From contig NZ_JACRYU010000013.1 in assembly GCF_014333445.1 (NCBI RefSeq), positions 1 to 17,959 on the forward strand: a stretch of DNA of 17,959 nucleotides. The letters are read 5' to 3'. A program made the translations under genes and the position numbers. Shown here in pieces: positions 1 to 7,726 of this stretch. This DNA comes from Terrisporobacter mayombei (lineage in GTDB: Bacteria; Bacillota; Clostridia; Peptostreptococcales; Peptostreptococcaceae). The stretch's first letter is position 1, and each line of letters begins with the position of its first letter. The notes beneath the pieces are model-generated. The model made no database searches, was not told where the DNA came from, and saw only the letters and a program-made list of their open reading frames with translations.

Positions 1-23
1 GTATAACAACTATAGATTTCAAG

Positions 24-62
24 CTAAATTAAAAAATATGACACCTGTTGAATACAGGTGCC
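24..62 (-). terminator. Intrinsic terminator downstream of mbl/mreB
   Basis: On the minus strand a 9-bp stem (one G-U pair) with arms at 54-62 and 40-48 and a 5-nt loop is followed by ATATTTTTTAA. The perfect core is CACCTGT/ACAGGTG. It lies about 88 nt after the mbl stop codon. The T-tract is only on the minus side, so it should act on minus-strand transcripts alone. No gene is visible between the mbl stop and this hairpin. Confidence 0.75.
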
Positions 63-149
63 ATATGATTGCTTAGAGAGTCTTTTATTAAACTGTCTAC
101 TTTTTAGGTATCAGTTCATAAAATAATATAGCCTTTTTTATTTATTTTT

Positions 150-1178
150 TTATTTCATATTTTTTCTCTTAAATGTTCCACCTGTTTCTAATAAATCTAA
201 TGAACTTAAAGATGAGCCTGTTCCTCTAGCTACACAAGATAATGGATTATCAGCAACTATTACATTTATGCCCGTTGCCTGCTCTATAATCTTGTCTAAA
301 TTTCTTAATAAAGCTCCTCCACCTGTCATGACAATTCCAGATGTACTTATATCTGCAGACAATTCTGGTGGTGTTTTTTCTAGTACTGATTTAGCTGTAG
401 CAACTATTTGCTTTACACATTCTTCTAAAGCTTCTGCTATTTCAAAAGAACTTACTTCTATAGTTTCAGGAAGCCCTTTAACTATATTTCTACCGCTAAT
501 TCTCATAGTCATCTCTTCATTATCTTTCATTGCAGTTCCTATTTCTATTTTAAGTTTTTCTGCACTTCTTTCACCAATTAAAAGATTATGTTTTTTCTTA
601 ATATAAGATACTATAGCAGTGTCAAATTTATCTCCACCTATTTTTATTGAGTCACTAACTACAGCTCCACCAAGAGATATAACAGCTATATCAGTAGTTC
701 CTCCCCCTATATCTATGACCATATTACCATTAGGTAATGATATATCCATACCTGCCCCAATAGCTGCTGCTATAGGTTCTTCTATTATATATACTTCCCT
801 TGCTCCTGCTTCTCTGGTAGCTTCCTCTACAGCTCTTTTCTCAACTTCTGTAACACCAGTTGGGACACATACCATAATCCTAGGCATTACAAGTCTTCTA
901 AAACCTTTTTTCTCTACTATCTTTTCAGTAAAGTACTTTAACATCTTCTCAGTTGCTTCATAATCAGATATTACACCATCTTTCAAAGGTCTTATTGCAA
1001 CTATATTTGAAGGTGTTCTACCTATCATTCTTCTTGCTTCGTTTCCTACTGCTAATACTGTATTAGTATTTTTTTCTATAGCTACTACAGATGGTTCTTC
1101 TAAAACAATCCCCTTCCCATCTACATATACTAAAACATTCGCCGTTCCTAAATCTATTCCTATATCAGCTCCAGCCAT
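150..1178 (-). CDS. mbl: Actin-like rod-shape protein Mbl/MreB
   Basis: This bacterial actin homologue polymerises at the inner face of the membrane and guides side-wall peptidoglycan synthesis. The 342-residue product has the actin-fold nucleotide-binding signatures: DIGIDLGTANVL at about residues 5-16 (phosphate 1), IGGGTTDIAVIS at about 157-168 (phosphate 2), and MTGGGALL near residue 285. The stretches GKGIVLEEPSVVA and GRTPSNIVAIRPLKDGVI look closer to B. subtilis Mbl than to MreB, and the position after spoIIID matches the B. subtilis spoIIID-mbl order; many annotators would simply write mreB. An upstream in-frame GTG at 1187 is part of the Shine-Dalgarno sequence AAGGAGTG, so the ATG at 1178 (MAGADIG) is chosen. 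A separate vegetative promoter lies upstream at 1250-1278. Family assignment is firm; only the paralogue name is open. Confidence 0.95.
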   Translation of the reverse strand: MAGADIGIDLGTANVLVYVDGKGIVLEEPSVVAIEKNTNTVLAVGNEARRMIGRTPSNIVAIRPLKDGVISDYEATEKMLKYFTEKIVEKKGFRRLVMPRIMVCVPTGVTEVEKRAVEEATREAGAREVYIIEEPIAAAIGAGMDISLPNGNMVIDIGGGTTDIAVISLGGAVVSDSIKIGGDKFDTAIVSYIKKKHNLLIGERSAEKLKIEIGTAMKDNEEMTMRISGRNIVKGLPETIEVSSFEIAEALEECVKQIVATAKSVLEKTPPELSADISTSGIVMTGGGALLRNLDKIIEQATGINVIVADNPLSCVARGTGSSLSSLDLLETGGTFKRKNMK

Positions 1179-1249
1179 TCTATTCACTCCTTTTATTATT
1201 AATTTATGTTAAAATTTGTCATTTTTTCTTTTAAATACTCCTATTTTAC

Positions 1250-1278
1250 AAGATATACAAAAAAATTATATAAGTCAA
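1250..1278 (-). promoter_or_regulatory. Candidate sigma-A promoter for mbl
   Basis: On the minus strand there is TTGACT (1273-1278), a 17-nt spacer and TATCTT (1250-1255). It lies about 70 nt before the mbl start and downstream of the spoIIID terminator. This would give mbl its own vegetative transcript independent of the sporulation gene spoIIID. The match is by eye; no start site has been measured. Confidence 0.5.
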
Positions 1279-1421
1279 GGAAAATGTAGGTTTTATCGTA
1301 CTTTTTTCTTATTTTTTAATTAACATTTTATATTATAATCTATATTTATCAATAGAATACTATTTATACAATAGTAAATAATCATCATTCTTACTATACT
1401 AAATAAAAAATAAACCTCATC

Positions 1422-1461
1422 TAAAAATAAAAAAGATATAGGATTAACCTATATCTTTTTT
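1422..1461 (-). terminator. Terminator overlapping the spoIIID stop codon
   Basis: A perfect 14-bp inverted repeat (1429-1442 and 1448-1461, loop of 5 nt) consists of an A-run, GATATAGG and its complement. It is flanked by A- and T-runs, so it could terminate in either direction. The spoIIID stop codon (TAG, 1449-1451) lies inside the stem, so the gene runs straight into its terminator. It separates spoIIID from mbl. Confidence 0.75.
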
Positions 1462-1706
1462 TCATTTTCATATTTCATTTTTGTTGCCATGCCACCCCTA
1501 ATATGTCTTTCTGATTTGTTTTTTTCTAACACCCTTTTAACCTCAATGGCAAGAGAAGGATTGATTTCTTCTAAACGTTCGGTTACATCCTTATGAATAG
1601 TACTTTTACTAACACCAAATGTTTTAGCTGTCTGTCTAACTGTAGTATTTTTTTCTAGTATATACTTTGCTACGACAACTGCTCTTTCTTCTATATAGGA
1701 TCTCAC
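1449..1706 (-). CDS. spoIIID: Sporulation transcriptional regulator SpoIIID
   Basis: SpoIIID is a small DNA-binding protein that in the mother cell adjusts the sigma-E regulon and leads toward sigma-K activity. The 85-residue product carries a helix-turn-helix at about residues 23-42 (TVRQTAKTFGVSKSTIHKD) followed by the family-typical TERL.EINP and the basic tail RHIRGGMATKMKY, aligning along the length of the B. subtilis protein. The start is taken as GTG at 1706, because the preceding codons of a longer reading (ATG at 1727) contain the purine-rich ribosome binding site GGGGGGAAGGGA and because VRSYIEERA aligns with the B. subtilis N-terminus MHDYIKERT. The gene lies downstream of spoIIQ but beyond a terminator, with its own candidate sigma-E promoter at 1739-1765. 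Confidence 0.95.
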   Translation of the reverse strand: MRSYIEERAVVVAKYILEKNTTVRQTAKTFGVSKSTIHKDVTERLEEINPSLAIEVKRVLEKNKSERHIRGGMATKMKYENEKKI

Positions 1707-1738
1707 TCCCTTCCCCCCTAACATCATATCCTTATTGA

Positions 1739-1765
1739 TATATATGAAAAAAAGGGTAAAAATAT
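1739..1765 (-). promoter_or_regulatory. Candidate sigma-E promoter of spoIIID
   Basis: The minus strand reads ATATT (1761-1765), a 14-nt spacer and CATATATA (1739-1746), resembling the sigma-E pattern ATATT-N14-CATAnnnT (last position mismatched). A start about 8 nt further on leaves room for the purine-rich ribosome binding site. Sigma-E control of spoIIID is known in B. subtilis and C. difficile. The -35 overlaps the T-tract of the spoIIQ terminator. Confidence 0.4.
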
Positions 1766-1797
1766 AACAGGTCCAATCATATTTGATTGGACCTGTT
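1750..1797 (-). terminator. Intrinsic terminator of spoIIQ
   Basis: A perfect 14-bp stem (1784-1797 with 1766-1779, loop of 4 nt, core AACAGGTCCAATCA) starts 5 nt after the spoIIQ stop codon. On the minus strand it is followed by TATATTTTTACCCTTTTTTT. Confidence 0.85.
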
Positions 1798-1802
1798 AAA
1801 CT

Positions 1803-2441
1803 TTATTCTAATAAACTCATTGGATTAATAGCTACACCATCTTTATATGCTTCTAAATGTACATGAACACCACTTGAACACTCTACATCACTTGTATTAC
1901 CTGCATATCCTATACATTGACCTTCTTGAATTGTATCATCTTTTTTCACTTTTATATTTTGTTCTAGACTTGAATATACAAATACAGTGTTATCTTTAGA
2001 TTCAATCTTAACTGTCATTCCATATTCATCGTCATCATATACATCTAATACTTTTCCTGCAGTTAGTGACTTAACTTCTTGATTTTTATTTGATTCTATA
2101 TCTATTGCTTTATGTATTTCCCAGACTTCTAAAGTTTCTGAATAACTAGGCTCTTTCTCTGAATAACTTCTTAATATTTGATTTCCTAAATAATTTATTT
2201 TATTATGTTCAGATTCTTTAGCCTTGGCCAAATCTTGTTCAGAATCTGTAGTAGTTGGAATCGTATCATCTTTTTCTTCTTTTGTTAAATGTATTTCATC
2301 CTCATTTTGTATAGTATTACCTTTCGATAATAGTTTGTCTACATTTTTATTTGTTAAATAAATTCCTCCTACTGCTATAACACAGATACATATAAACAAA
2401 GATAAGTAAAAAACATCTTTTTCTAATAATTTCTTTTTCAT
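1803..2441 (-). CDS. spoIIQ: Engulfment protein SpoIIQ, LytM/M23 metallopeptidase-like
   Basis: SpoIIQ is made in the forespore, anchored in its membrane, and binds mother-cell SpoIIIAH to form the engulfment channel/zipper. The 212-residue product has one N-terminal membrane segment at about residues 11-30, a polar linker to about residue 90, and a C-terminal LytM (peptidase M23) domain. Visible zinc-ligand motifs are HxxxD (H110, D114) and HVH (H193, H195). B. subtilis SpoIIQ lacks a complete metal site, whereas C. difficile SpoIIQ is known to bind zinc; this protein has the clostridial arrangement. It is shorter than B. subtilis SpoIIQ (283 residues). The position between spoIID and spoIIID matches the conserved order and separates it from an ordinary M23 hydrolase. 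The ATG is preceded by TTGGAGGTACAAG. Confidence 0.92.
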   Translation of the reverse strand: MKKKLLEKDVFYLSLFICICVIAVGGIYLTNKNVDKLLSKGNTIQNEDEIHLTKEEKDDTIPTTTDSEQDLAKAKESEHNKINYLGNQILRSYSEKEPSYSETLEVWEIHKAIDIESNKNQEVKSLTAGKVLDVYDDDEYGMTVKIESKDNTVFVYSSLEQNIKVKKDDTIQEGQCIGYAGNTSDVECSSGVHVHLEAYKDGVAINPMSLLE

Positions 2442-2474
2442 CTTGTACCTCCAAATATATTAATACATATTCAG

Positions 2475-2503
2475 AGTATTAACCACTTTTTTATATTTAT
2501 ACA
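2475..2503 (-). promoter_or_regulatory. Weak candidate sigma-F promoter of spoIIQ
   Basis: In the 81-bp gap between spoIID and spoIIQ the minus strand carries TGTATA (2498-2503) and, 13 nt on, GGTTAATACT (2475-2484). This partly matches the forespore pattern GnATA...GGnnAnAnT; several -10 positions deviate. Forespore sigma-F expression of spoIIQ is established for the family, which is the main reason for proposing it. Confidence 0.3.
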
Positions 2504-2522
2504 ATAATTTAACATTTTTGTT

Positions 2523-3527
2523 TTAATACATATCTTTTATATCTGTTCCTTTGAAATAATGGAATAATATATCATCATATTTATATCCTTCTTTAGCCAT
2601 ACCTTGTGCTCCCCATTGACTCATACCAACACCATGACCATATCCTTTAACTGTAAATTCAATATTATTATTATTATTTCTAATAGTAAAATTAGCTGAA
2701 TTTAACTCAAAAATTTTTCTGATATCTATTCCACTCAATTTGATGTTTCCTATCTGAATAGTTTTTACACAACCACCTTCAGTTCTATTTATAATTTTCA
2801 CTTGATTTTCTAACTTATCTATTGATAATTTAATGCTAGGATAACTATTTTTCAAATATTTTATAAATTTTTTTTTGTCTATTGAATATGTAGTTACATA
2901 CTTTGGTGAATCTTCTTCATAAGGACTATCTACTGATACTAAATATGGATATTGAGTAGAAAAAACATCTTTACTATTTTCAGTCTTTCCTGATGATGTA
3001 GAAAAATATAAAGGAAGAATTGCCTTATCATTATACGTTAAAATTTGCCCTCTAGTTTCATCTACTGCTTTTTTGACTTTTTCATAGTCACTCTTAATCC
3101 ATGACTTTCCCTTAATTTTAACTAAGTTATCATATGAAGTATAAGCTTGGCAATGTGCTGAGTTTGTACAAACTGCTGCATCCTCATGACCAGAATTAAG
3201 ATTATTTTCAATTTTATATACTACATAAGTTCTAGCAGAGATAGCTTGTGCCTTTAAAGCTTCTTCATCAAAGGTAGATGGCATTTCACTTGATACTACA
3301 CCATATAGATATTCCTCCATATCCATTTCTTCAGTCTTATTCTCATCAACATTATATACGTTAATTTTAGGAGAATCTTCATCTACACTTTCATAGTTTT
3401 TAGTTTTTAATTCATTTTTTTTACTGGATGTAACTCCACTACTGTCATAAAATATTAAACTATTAAAAACAGATATTGTAACCATTAAAATGGAAAGAAC
3501 TAAAACAAAAATAAAAGGTCTTTTCAT
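2523..3527 (-). CDS. spoIID: Stage II sporulation protein D, septal lytic transglycosylase
   Basis: SpoIID is a mother-cell, membrane-anchored lytic transglycosylase that trims glycan strands during septal thinning and engulfment. The 334-residue product starts with an uncleaved-looking membrane segment (about residues 4-26). The SpoIID domain follows: MEEYLYGVVSSEMP with the probable catalytic acid E81, then LKAQAISARTYVVY, and the C-terminal signature GYGHGVGMSQWGAQGMA. C120 and C126 in AAVCTNSAHC, with nearby H114 or H125, correspond to the zinc site described for C. difficile SpoIID. It follows murA by 59 bp, as in Bacillus. A clear AGGAGG lies upstream of the ATG. A sigma-E-like promoter may lie in the gap at 3558-3584. 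No truncation or missing key residue is seen. Confidence 0.96.
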   Translation of the reverse strand: MKRPFIFVLVLSILMVTISVFNSLIFYDSSGVTSSKKNELKTKNYESVDEDSPKINVYNVDENKTEEMDMEEYLYGVVSSEMPSTFDEEALKAQAISARTYVVYKIENNLNSGHEDAAVCTNSAHCQAYTSYDNLVKIKGKSWIKSDYEKVKKAVDETRGQILTYNDKAILPLYFSTSSGKTENSKDVFSTQYPYLVSVDSPYEEDSPKYVTTYSIDKKKFIKYLKNSYPSIKLSIDKLENQVKIINRTEGGCVKTIQIGNIKLSGIDIRKIFELNSANFTIRNNNNNIEFTVKGYGHGVGMSQWGAQGMAKEGYKYDDILFHYFKGTDIKDMY

Positions 3528-3557
3528 ATATATTCCTCCTAAGATTCAAGCTTCTTA

Positions 3558-3584
3558 AATATATGAAAAAACCTCTTTTTTTAT
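3558..3584 (-). promoter_or_regulatory. Weak candidate sigma-E promoter of spoIID
   Basis: The minus strand between murA and spoIID has CATATATT (3558-3565), a good match to a sigma-E -10 (CATAnnnT). ATAAA (3580-3584) lies 14 nt upstream and matches only half of the -35 ATATT. Spacing to the spoIID ribosome binding site is reasonable. Sigma-E control of spoIID is known; this exact site is inferred. Confidence 0.3.
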
Positions 3585-3586
3585 TA

Positions 3587-4837
3587 CTATTCAACTATCT
3601 CTATATTTCCACCTAATGCAGTTATTTTCTTATCAATATCTACATATCCTCTTTGAATATGATAAATTTCACCTATTTCAGTCTCACCTTCAGCTATAAG
3701 ACCACATAAAATTAATGCTGCTCCCGCTCTTAAATCTGTAGCATTAACTTTTGCACCTTTTAATTCATCTACACCTTCTACTACAGCTGTTCTACCTTCT
3801 ATTTTTATGTTTGCACCCATTCTATTGAATTCAGCTACATGCATAAATCTATTTTCGAATACTGTTTCTATAACTACCCCAGTTCCTTTAGATACTGTAA
3901 GCATAGCCATAAACTGTGCTTGAACATCAGTAGGGAATCCAGGATGTGGTAAAGTTTTTATATCTATAGCTTTAAGTTTTTCTGGTCCTATTACTCTTAC
4001 AGCATTATCCATTTCGATAATCTCACAACCAGCTTCTATTAATTTTGCAGTTACAGGTTTTAGATGTTCTAATAATACATTTTCTATTGTTATATCTCCT
4101 TTTGTCATAGCTGCTGCTACCATGAAAGTAGCCGCTTCTATTCTATCAGGTATAACATCATGCTCTGTACCTTTTAACTCTTTAACACCTCTTATTCTTA
4201 TTGTGTTAGTTCCTGCTCCTCTAACATCTGCTCCCATTTCATTTAAGAAATTAGCTAAATCAACTATTTCTGGTTCTTCAGCTGCATTTTCTATTATAGT
4301 AGTACCTTCTGATAATACAGCCGCCATCATTATATTTTCAGTAGCTCCTACTGATGGGAAGTCTAAATATAGCTTACTACCAACTAAATTATCAGTTTTG
4401 GCCTCAACAAAACCATGGTCCATAATTATTTCTGCACCTAAAGCTTTGAATCCTTTTAAATGTAAATCTATTGGTCTAGTACCTATAGCACATCCTCCTG
4501 GCATAGATATTTTAGTTTTATTAAATCTAGCTAGTAATGGTCCCATTACTAAGAAAGATGCTCTCATTTTTCTAACTAACTCATATGGAGCCTCATATGT
4601 TGTTAAATTTGTTGCATCAACTGTTAAAGTATTATTTTTATATTCAACCTCAGCACCTAAATGTCTTAATAAATCAGATATAACATGCACATCTTTTAAA
4701 TTTGGTACTTCTCTAAGTACTGATTTTCCTTTTGCTAATAAAGTCGCTGCTATTATTGGTAATACAGCATTTTTTGCACCATCTATTCTAACACTACCTT
4801 TAAGTGGATTACTCTTTCTTACTATTATTTTAGCCAT
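3587..4837 (-). CDS. murA: UDP-N-acetylglucosamine 1-carboxyvinyltransferase MurA
   Basis: MurA transfers the enolpyruvyl group of PEP to UDP-GlcNAc, the first committed cytoplasmic step of peptidoglycan synthesis, and is the fosfomycin target. The 416-residue product has the full EPSP-synthase-like double domain. K22-N23 (GAKNAVLP) bind substrate; the active-site loop [14 protein letters not shown] carries C116, the residue alkylated by fosfomycin, so no intrinsic Asp-for-Cys resistance substitution is present. The C-terminal region [14 protein letters not shown] carries the conserved Asp. The gene starts 21 nt after the ywmB stop with GTGAGGAG upstream and no terminator between, so the two are probably co-transcribed. 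Firmicutes often have two MurA paralogues; the position next to ywmB-spoIID suggests the copy found there in Bacillus. The product links directly to glmS/glmM upstream, which supply the UDP-GlcNAc precursor. Confidence 0.97.
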   Translation of the reverse strand: MAKIIVRKSNPLKGSVRIDGAKNAVLPIIAATLLAKGKSVLREVPNLKDVHVISDLLRHLGAEVEYKNNTLTVDATNLTTYEAPYELVRKMRASFLVMGPLLARFNKTKISMPGGCAIGTRPIDLHLKGFKALGAEIIMDHGFVEAKTDNLVGSKLYLDFPSVGATENIMMAAVLSEGTTIIENAAEEPEIVDLANFLNEMGADVRGAGTNTIRIRGVKELKGTEHDVIPDRIEAATFMVAAAMTKGDITIENVLLEHLKPVTAKLIEAGCEIIEMDNAVRVIGPEKLKAIDIKTLPHPGFPTDVQAQFMAMLTVSKGTGVVIETVFENRFMHVAEFNRMGANIKIEGRTAVVEGVDELKGAKVNATDLRAGAALILCGLIAEGETEIGEIYHIQRGYVDIDKKITALGGNIEIVE

Positions 4838-4858
4838 TTTTTGTTCTCCTCACTAACT

Positions 4859-5593
4859 CTAATAATCTAATTTTATTATTGGTGTAGCTATGTAGATTAA
4901 AGTTTTATCTTCATTTTCGCTATACCTAATTCCTATATTTAAATTTATCTTATCTTCCAAATATTCTAAATCATTTTCTGTTAACAAATTACTATACGCA
5001 GTCACAGATATAAGACCATTTTGTCTTATCTTATCAATTTCCTTCGCATTCATATTATACAATATATTTTTTAAAATATCATTACATTTATCTAATTGTA
5101 ATTTTTTTGTATATTGTCCAGCTATACAAGTAAATACTTGTATATCATTCGAATGTACATTAAGTACACTATATAATTGTTTATAAACATCTCCTATATT
5201 TTTATATACTTTATTGCTTAATATGTCAACAATTATATAAGATTCTTCACCATTTTTTTTAACTGTTGCAAATGAAAGATCGTAAATATTCCCCTTTAAT
5301 TCAGCATATATTTTTAATTCTTCTTTATTATTTTTAATTTTCCACTTGATATCTTTTTTGTTTAAATTTAAGGCCTTTACTATATCCATACAAATATTTT
5401 TCATTTCATTTTCACATAATTCACCCTCTATTAAACAGTTAGCTTTTATATCATAAAATTTGAATTCTGCATCTGTTTGTTCAAATGTATTAACAAAATT
5501 TTCAATCCAATCATTATCTATATCAGCATGAGATATAAATAATCCTATTATAAAAAGTCCTATAAAACTTGTAAAAAATTTGAAAAATTTCAT
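4859..5593 (-). CDS. ywmB: YwmB-like exported protein of unknown function
   Basis: The function is not known. The 244-residue product begins with a hydrophobic segment after KFFKFF (about residues 4-22), read as a signal peptide or membrane anchor ending near SHA. The rest is a soluble, lysine- and asparagine-rich domain without catalytic motifs that I can recognise; three cysteines occur in the first third of the mature part (CLIEGELCENEMKNIC). Length, topology and position before murA-spoIID match B. subtilis YwmB (247 residues, YwmB/TATA-box-binding-like family). The assignment rests more on synteny than on sequence identity. The start is set at ATG 5593, preceded by TAGGGGGGAATT; an in-frame ATG at 5656 has no ribosome binding site and would put 21 extra residues before the signal peptide. 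It is probably co-transcribed with murA. Confidence 0.75.
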   Translation of the reverse strand: MKFFKFFTSFIGLFIIGLFISHADIDNDWIENFVNTFEQTDAEFKFYDIKANCLIEGELCENEMKNICMDIVKALNLNKKDIKWKIKNNKEELKIYAELKGNIYDLSFATVKKNGEESYIIVDILSNKVYKNIGDVYKQLYSVLNVHSNDIQVFTCIAGQYTKKLQLDKCNDILKNILYNMNAKEIDKIRQNGLISVTAYSNLLTENDLEYLEDKINLNIGIRYSENEDKTLIYIATPIIKLDY

Positions 5594-5826
5594 TATATAA
5601 TTCCCCCCTAAAATATCAATTATTATTACTAAATTATTGACATTATTAGGAATCATATACTACATCTTCTAGTAAAATAAAATTAATAATACTTATAGTT
5701 TAATCTATGCAAAAATTATTATTTTGCAATTTAAAACATAAAAAATTAACTTCGCCTGAGCGGCGTGTTGGCAAAATAATTCATATGTCCAACAAATTGT
5801 CCATTCGCTTAAAATAATAGACAGTA
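5594..5826. other. Intergenic region with a GC-rich structured element
   Basis: This gap between glmS and ywmB has no convincing gene. It holds an inverted repeat TGCAAAA/TTTTGCA (5708-5714, 5722-5728) and a GC-rich island at 5751-5808 bounded by TTCGC on both sides. Inside the island are CGCC/GGCG (5753-5756, 5762-5765) and TGTTGG/CCAACA (5766-5771, 5789-5794). Read on the minus strand, one frame stays open for over 40 codons to a TAG at 5705-5707 but has no ATG, so it is not called as a gene. The ywmB-murA promoter should also lie here, but I cannot point to a convincing one. Confidence 0.5.
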
Positions 5827-5870
5827 AAATAAAAAGGTTATATACTTTTTAGTATATAACCTTTTTATTT
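5827..5870 (-). terminator. Terminator downstream of glmS
   Basis: A perfect 20-bp inverted repeat (5827-5846 and 5851-5870, loop of 4 T on the plus strand) contains GGTTATATACT flanked by A- and T-runs. It lies about 20 nt after the glmS stop. The symmetric runs would let it work on either strand; only glmS reads into it here. Confidence 0.85.
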
Positions 5871-5891
5871 ACTATTTTTTATAGAGACATA

Positions 5892-7718
5892 TTATTCAAC
5901 CGTAACTGATTTAGCTAAGTTTCTTGGTTTATCTATGTCACAGCCTCTCATTTTAGCAACATGATAAGAAAGTAATTGCATAGGTATAACACTTACTATA
6001 CTGGCAAACATATCATTACATTCTGGCACATAGATTACTCTATCAGCTGATTTTTCTACTTCTTTATTATGCTCTTTAGCTATTGCTATAACTTTAGCCC
6101 CTCTTGCTTTAACTTCTTGCATATTAGAAAGCATTTTTTCAAATAATTGCTCTTGAGTTGCTATAGCTAATACCGGAGTTCCTTCTTCTATTAATGCTAT
6201 AGTTCCATGTTTTAATTCTCCAGCAGCAAATGCCTCAGCATGCATATAAGATATTTCTTTTATTTTTAATGAACCTTCCATTGCTAATGCATAGTCAATA
6301 CCTCTACCTAAGTAGAATATATCAGCTTTATCTTTTATTTCTGAAGCAATTTGTTTAACTAATTCATTACATTCTAATACTTTTTCAACTTTAGCAGGTA
6401 TTTCTTTTAGCTCATTAATCATTGTGAAATATTCTTCTTCTGTTATCGTTCCTTTTGTTATAGCAAAGTTTAAAGCTATCATATAAAACGCTGTTAGCTG
6501 AGTAGTATAGGCTTTTGTAGATGCAACAGCTATTTCTGGACCTGCCCATGTATAGAATATATCATCAGATTCCCTAGCTATTGATGAACCAACAACATTT
6601 GTTATTGATAATATTCTAGCACCTTTTTTCTTAGCATCTCTAAGAGCAGCCAAAGTATCTGCAGTTTCACCAGATTGACTTACAATTATCAATAATGTAT
6701 TTTCATCTACAAATGGATCACTATATCTGAATTCTGATGCTATATCAGCCATGACAGGTATTTTTGCAAATTTTTCTATAGCGTATTTTCCAACTAGTCC
6801 TGCATGATATGCAGTGCCACAGGCTACTATATAAACTTTATTTATTTTCTCTAGGTCTTCTTTCGTTATTTTTATGTCATCTAGTTTTATTCTACCGTTT
6901 TTATCTAATCTTCTTAGTAATGTTTCTTCTACACCTTTTGGTTGTTCATATATTTCTTTAGCCATGAAACTATCAAATCCACCTTTTGATGCAGCTTCGA
7001 CATCCCAAGTTATTTCGCTAATTTCTTTTTCTACAACCTCTTTATTTTCATTTAGAACAGTAACTTTATTACCTACTATATGAACAAATTCACCATTTTC
7101 TAAGAAATAAACATTTCTTGTATATTTTAATATTGCAGGTATATCAGATGCTATCATATTTTCATCTTCTCCCAAACCTACAACCAATGGGCTATCTTTT
7201 CTTACTGCAACTAATTCATTTGCATTATCAGCACATACTACACCCAATGCATATGCACCTCTAAATCTTTCAGTTGCATTATAAACAGCCTCTAATAAAT
7301 TACCTTCATAATACTTATCTACCATATGAGCAGCTATTTCTGTATCTGTTTGAGATAAAAATTCATAACCTTCTGCTTCTAATTCTTCTCTTAATTCAAG
7401 GTAATTTTCTATTATACCATTGTGAACAACAGCTATAGTTTTTTCTTTATTAAAATGAGGATGAGCATTTACATCTGAAGGTTCTCCATGAGTAGCCCAT
7501 CTTGTATGTCCTATACCTAATTCTCCGTGTATAGAATTTTTTTGTAAATCTTCTGCTAATATAGATAATCTACCTTTAAATTTTCTTATTTCTAATTCAT
7601 TTCCAGTGTTTACAGCAACACCTGCAGAGTCATATCCTCTGTACTCTAATTTTGACAGACCTTCTATTAATACCTCAGTTGCCTGTCTTTTGCCTAAATA
7701 TCCAACTATACCACACAT
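5892..7718 (-). CDS. glmS: Glutamine-fructose-6-phosphate aminotransferase GlmS
   Basis: GlmS makes glucosamine-6-phosphate from fructose-6-phosphate and glutamine, the entry step to UDP-GlcNAc. The 608-residue product has the usual length. The N-terminal class-II glutamine amidotransferase domain (about 1-220) exposes the nucleophile C2 after Met removal (MCGIVGYLG) and shows EYRGYDSAG and HTRWATHGEP. Two SIS sugar-isomerase domains follow (about 285-420 and 455-595) with SQSGETADT, GRGIDYALAMEGSLKIKE and the C-terminal DKPRNLAKSVTVE, whose lysine (K603) corresponds to the residue that binds the open-chain sugar. The start has AGGAGG at good spacing. The long leader contains a glmS ribozyme, so expression should fall when GlcN6P accumulates. 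It follows glmM and ends at a strong terminator. Confidence 0.98.
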   Translation of the reverse strand: MCGIVGYLGKRQATEVLIEGLSKLEYRGYDSAGVAVNTGNELEIRKFKGRLSILAEDLQKNSIHGELGIGHTRWATHGEPSDVNAHPHFNKEKTIAVVHNGIIENYLELREELEAEGYEFLSQTDTEIAAHMVDKYYEGNLLEAVYNATERFRGAYALGVVCADNANELVAVRKDSPLVVGLGEDENMIASDIPAILKYTRNVYFLENGEFVHIVGNKVTVLNENKEVVEKEISEITWDVEAASKGGFDSFMAKEIYEQPKGVEETLLRRLDKNGRIKLDDIKITKEDLEKINKVYIVACGTAYHAGLVGKYAIEKFAKIPVMADIASEFRYSDPFVDENTLLIIVSQSGETADTLAALRDAKKKGARILSITNVVGSSIARESDDIFYTWAGPEIAVASTKAYTTQLTAFYMIALNFAITKGTITEEEYFTMINELKEIPAKVEKVLECNELVKQIASEIKDKADIFYLGRGIDYALAMEGSLKIKEISYMHAEAFAAGELKHGTIALIEEGTPVLAIATQEQLFEKMLSNMQEVKARGAKVIAIAKEHNKEVEKSADRVIYVPECNDMFASIVSVIPMQLLSYHVAKMRGCDIDKPRNLAKSVTVE

Positions 7719-7726
7719 ATATTGTG

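Noticed and set aside
268..963. Two plus-strand open frames of 112 and 114 codons
   Set aside because: Both are antisense to mbl, whose actin motifs are unmistakable in the opposite strand.
4122..4856. A 244-codon plus-strand open frame
   Set aside because: It is antisense to murA, with serine/isoleucine-rich composition caused by the AT-rich codons of the real gene; no ribosome binding site or family motif.
5594..5656. A longer ywmB reading starting at ATG 5656
   Set aside because: No ribosome binding site precedes it, and it would bury the signal peptide behind 21 residues, whereas ATG 5593 has GGGGGG at good spacing.
5705..5850. A start-less open frame of more than 40 codons on the minus strand between glmS and ywmB
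   Set aside because: There is no ATG in frame and no ribosome binding site, and part of it reads through the glmS terminator; kept only as a possible repeat or remnant.
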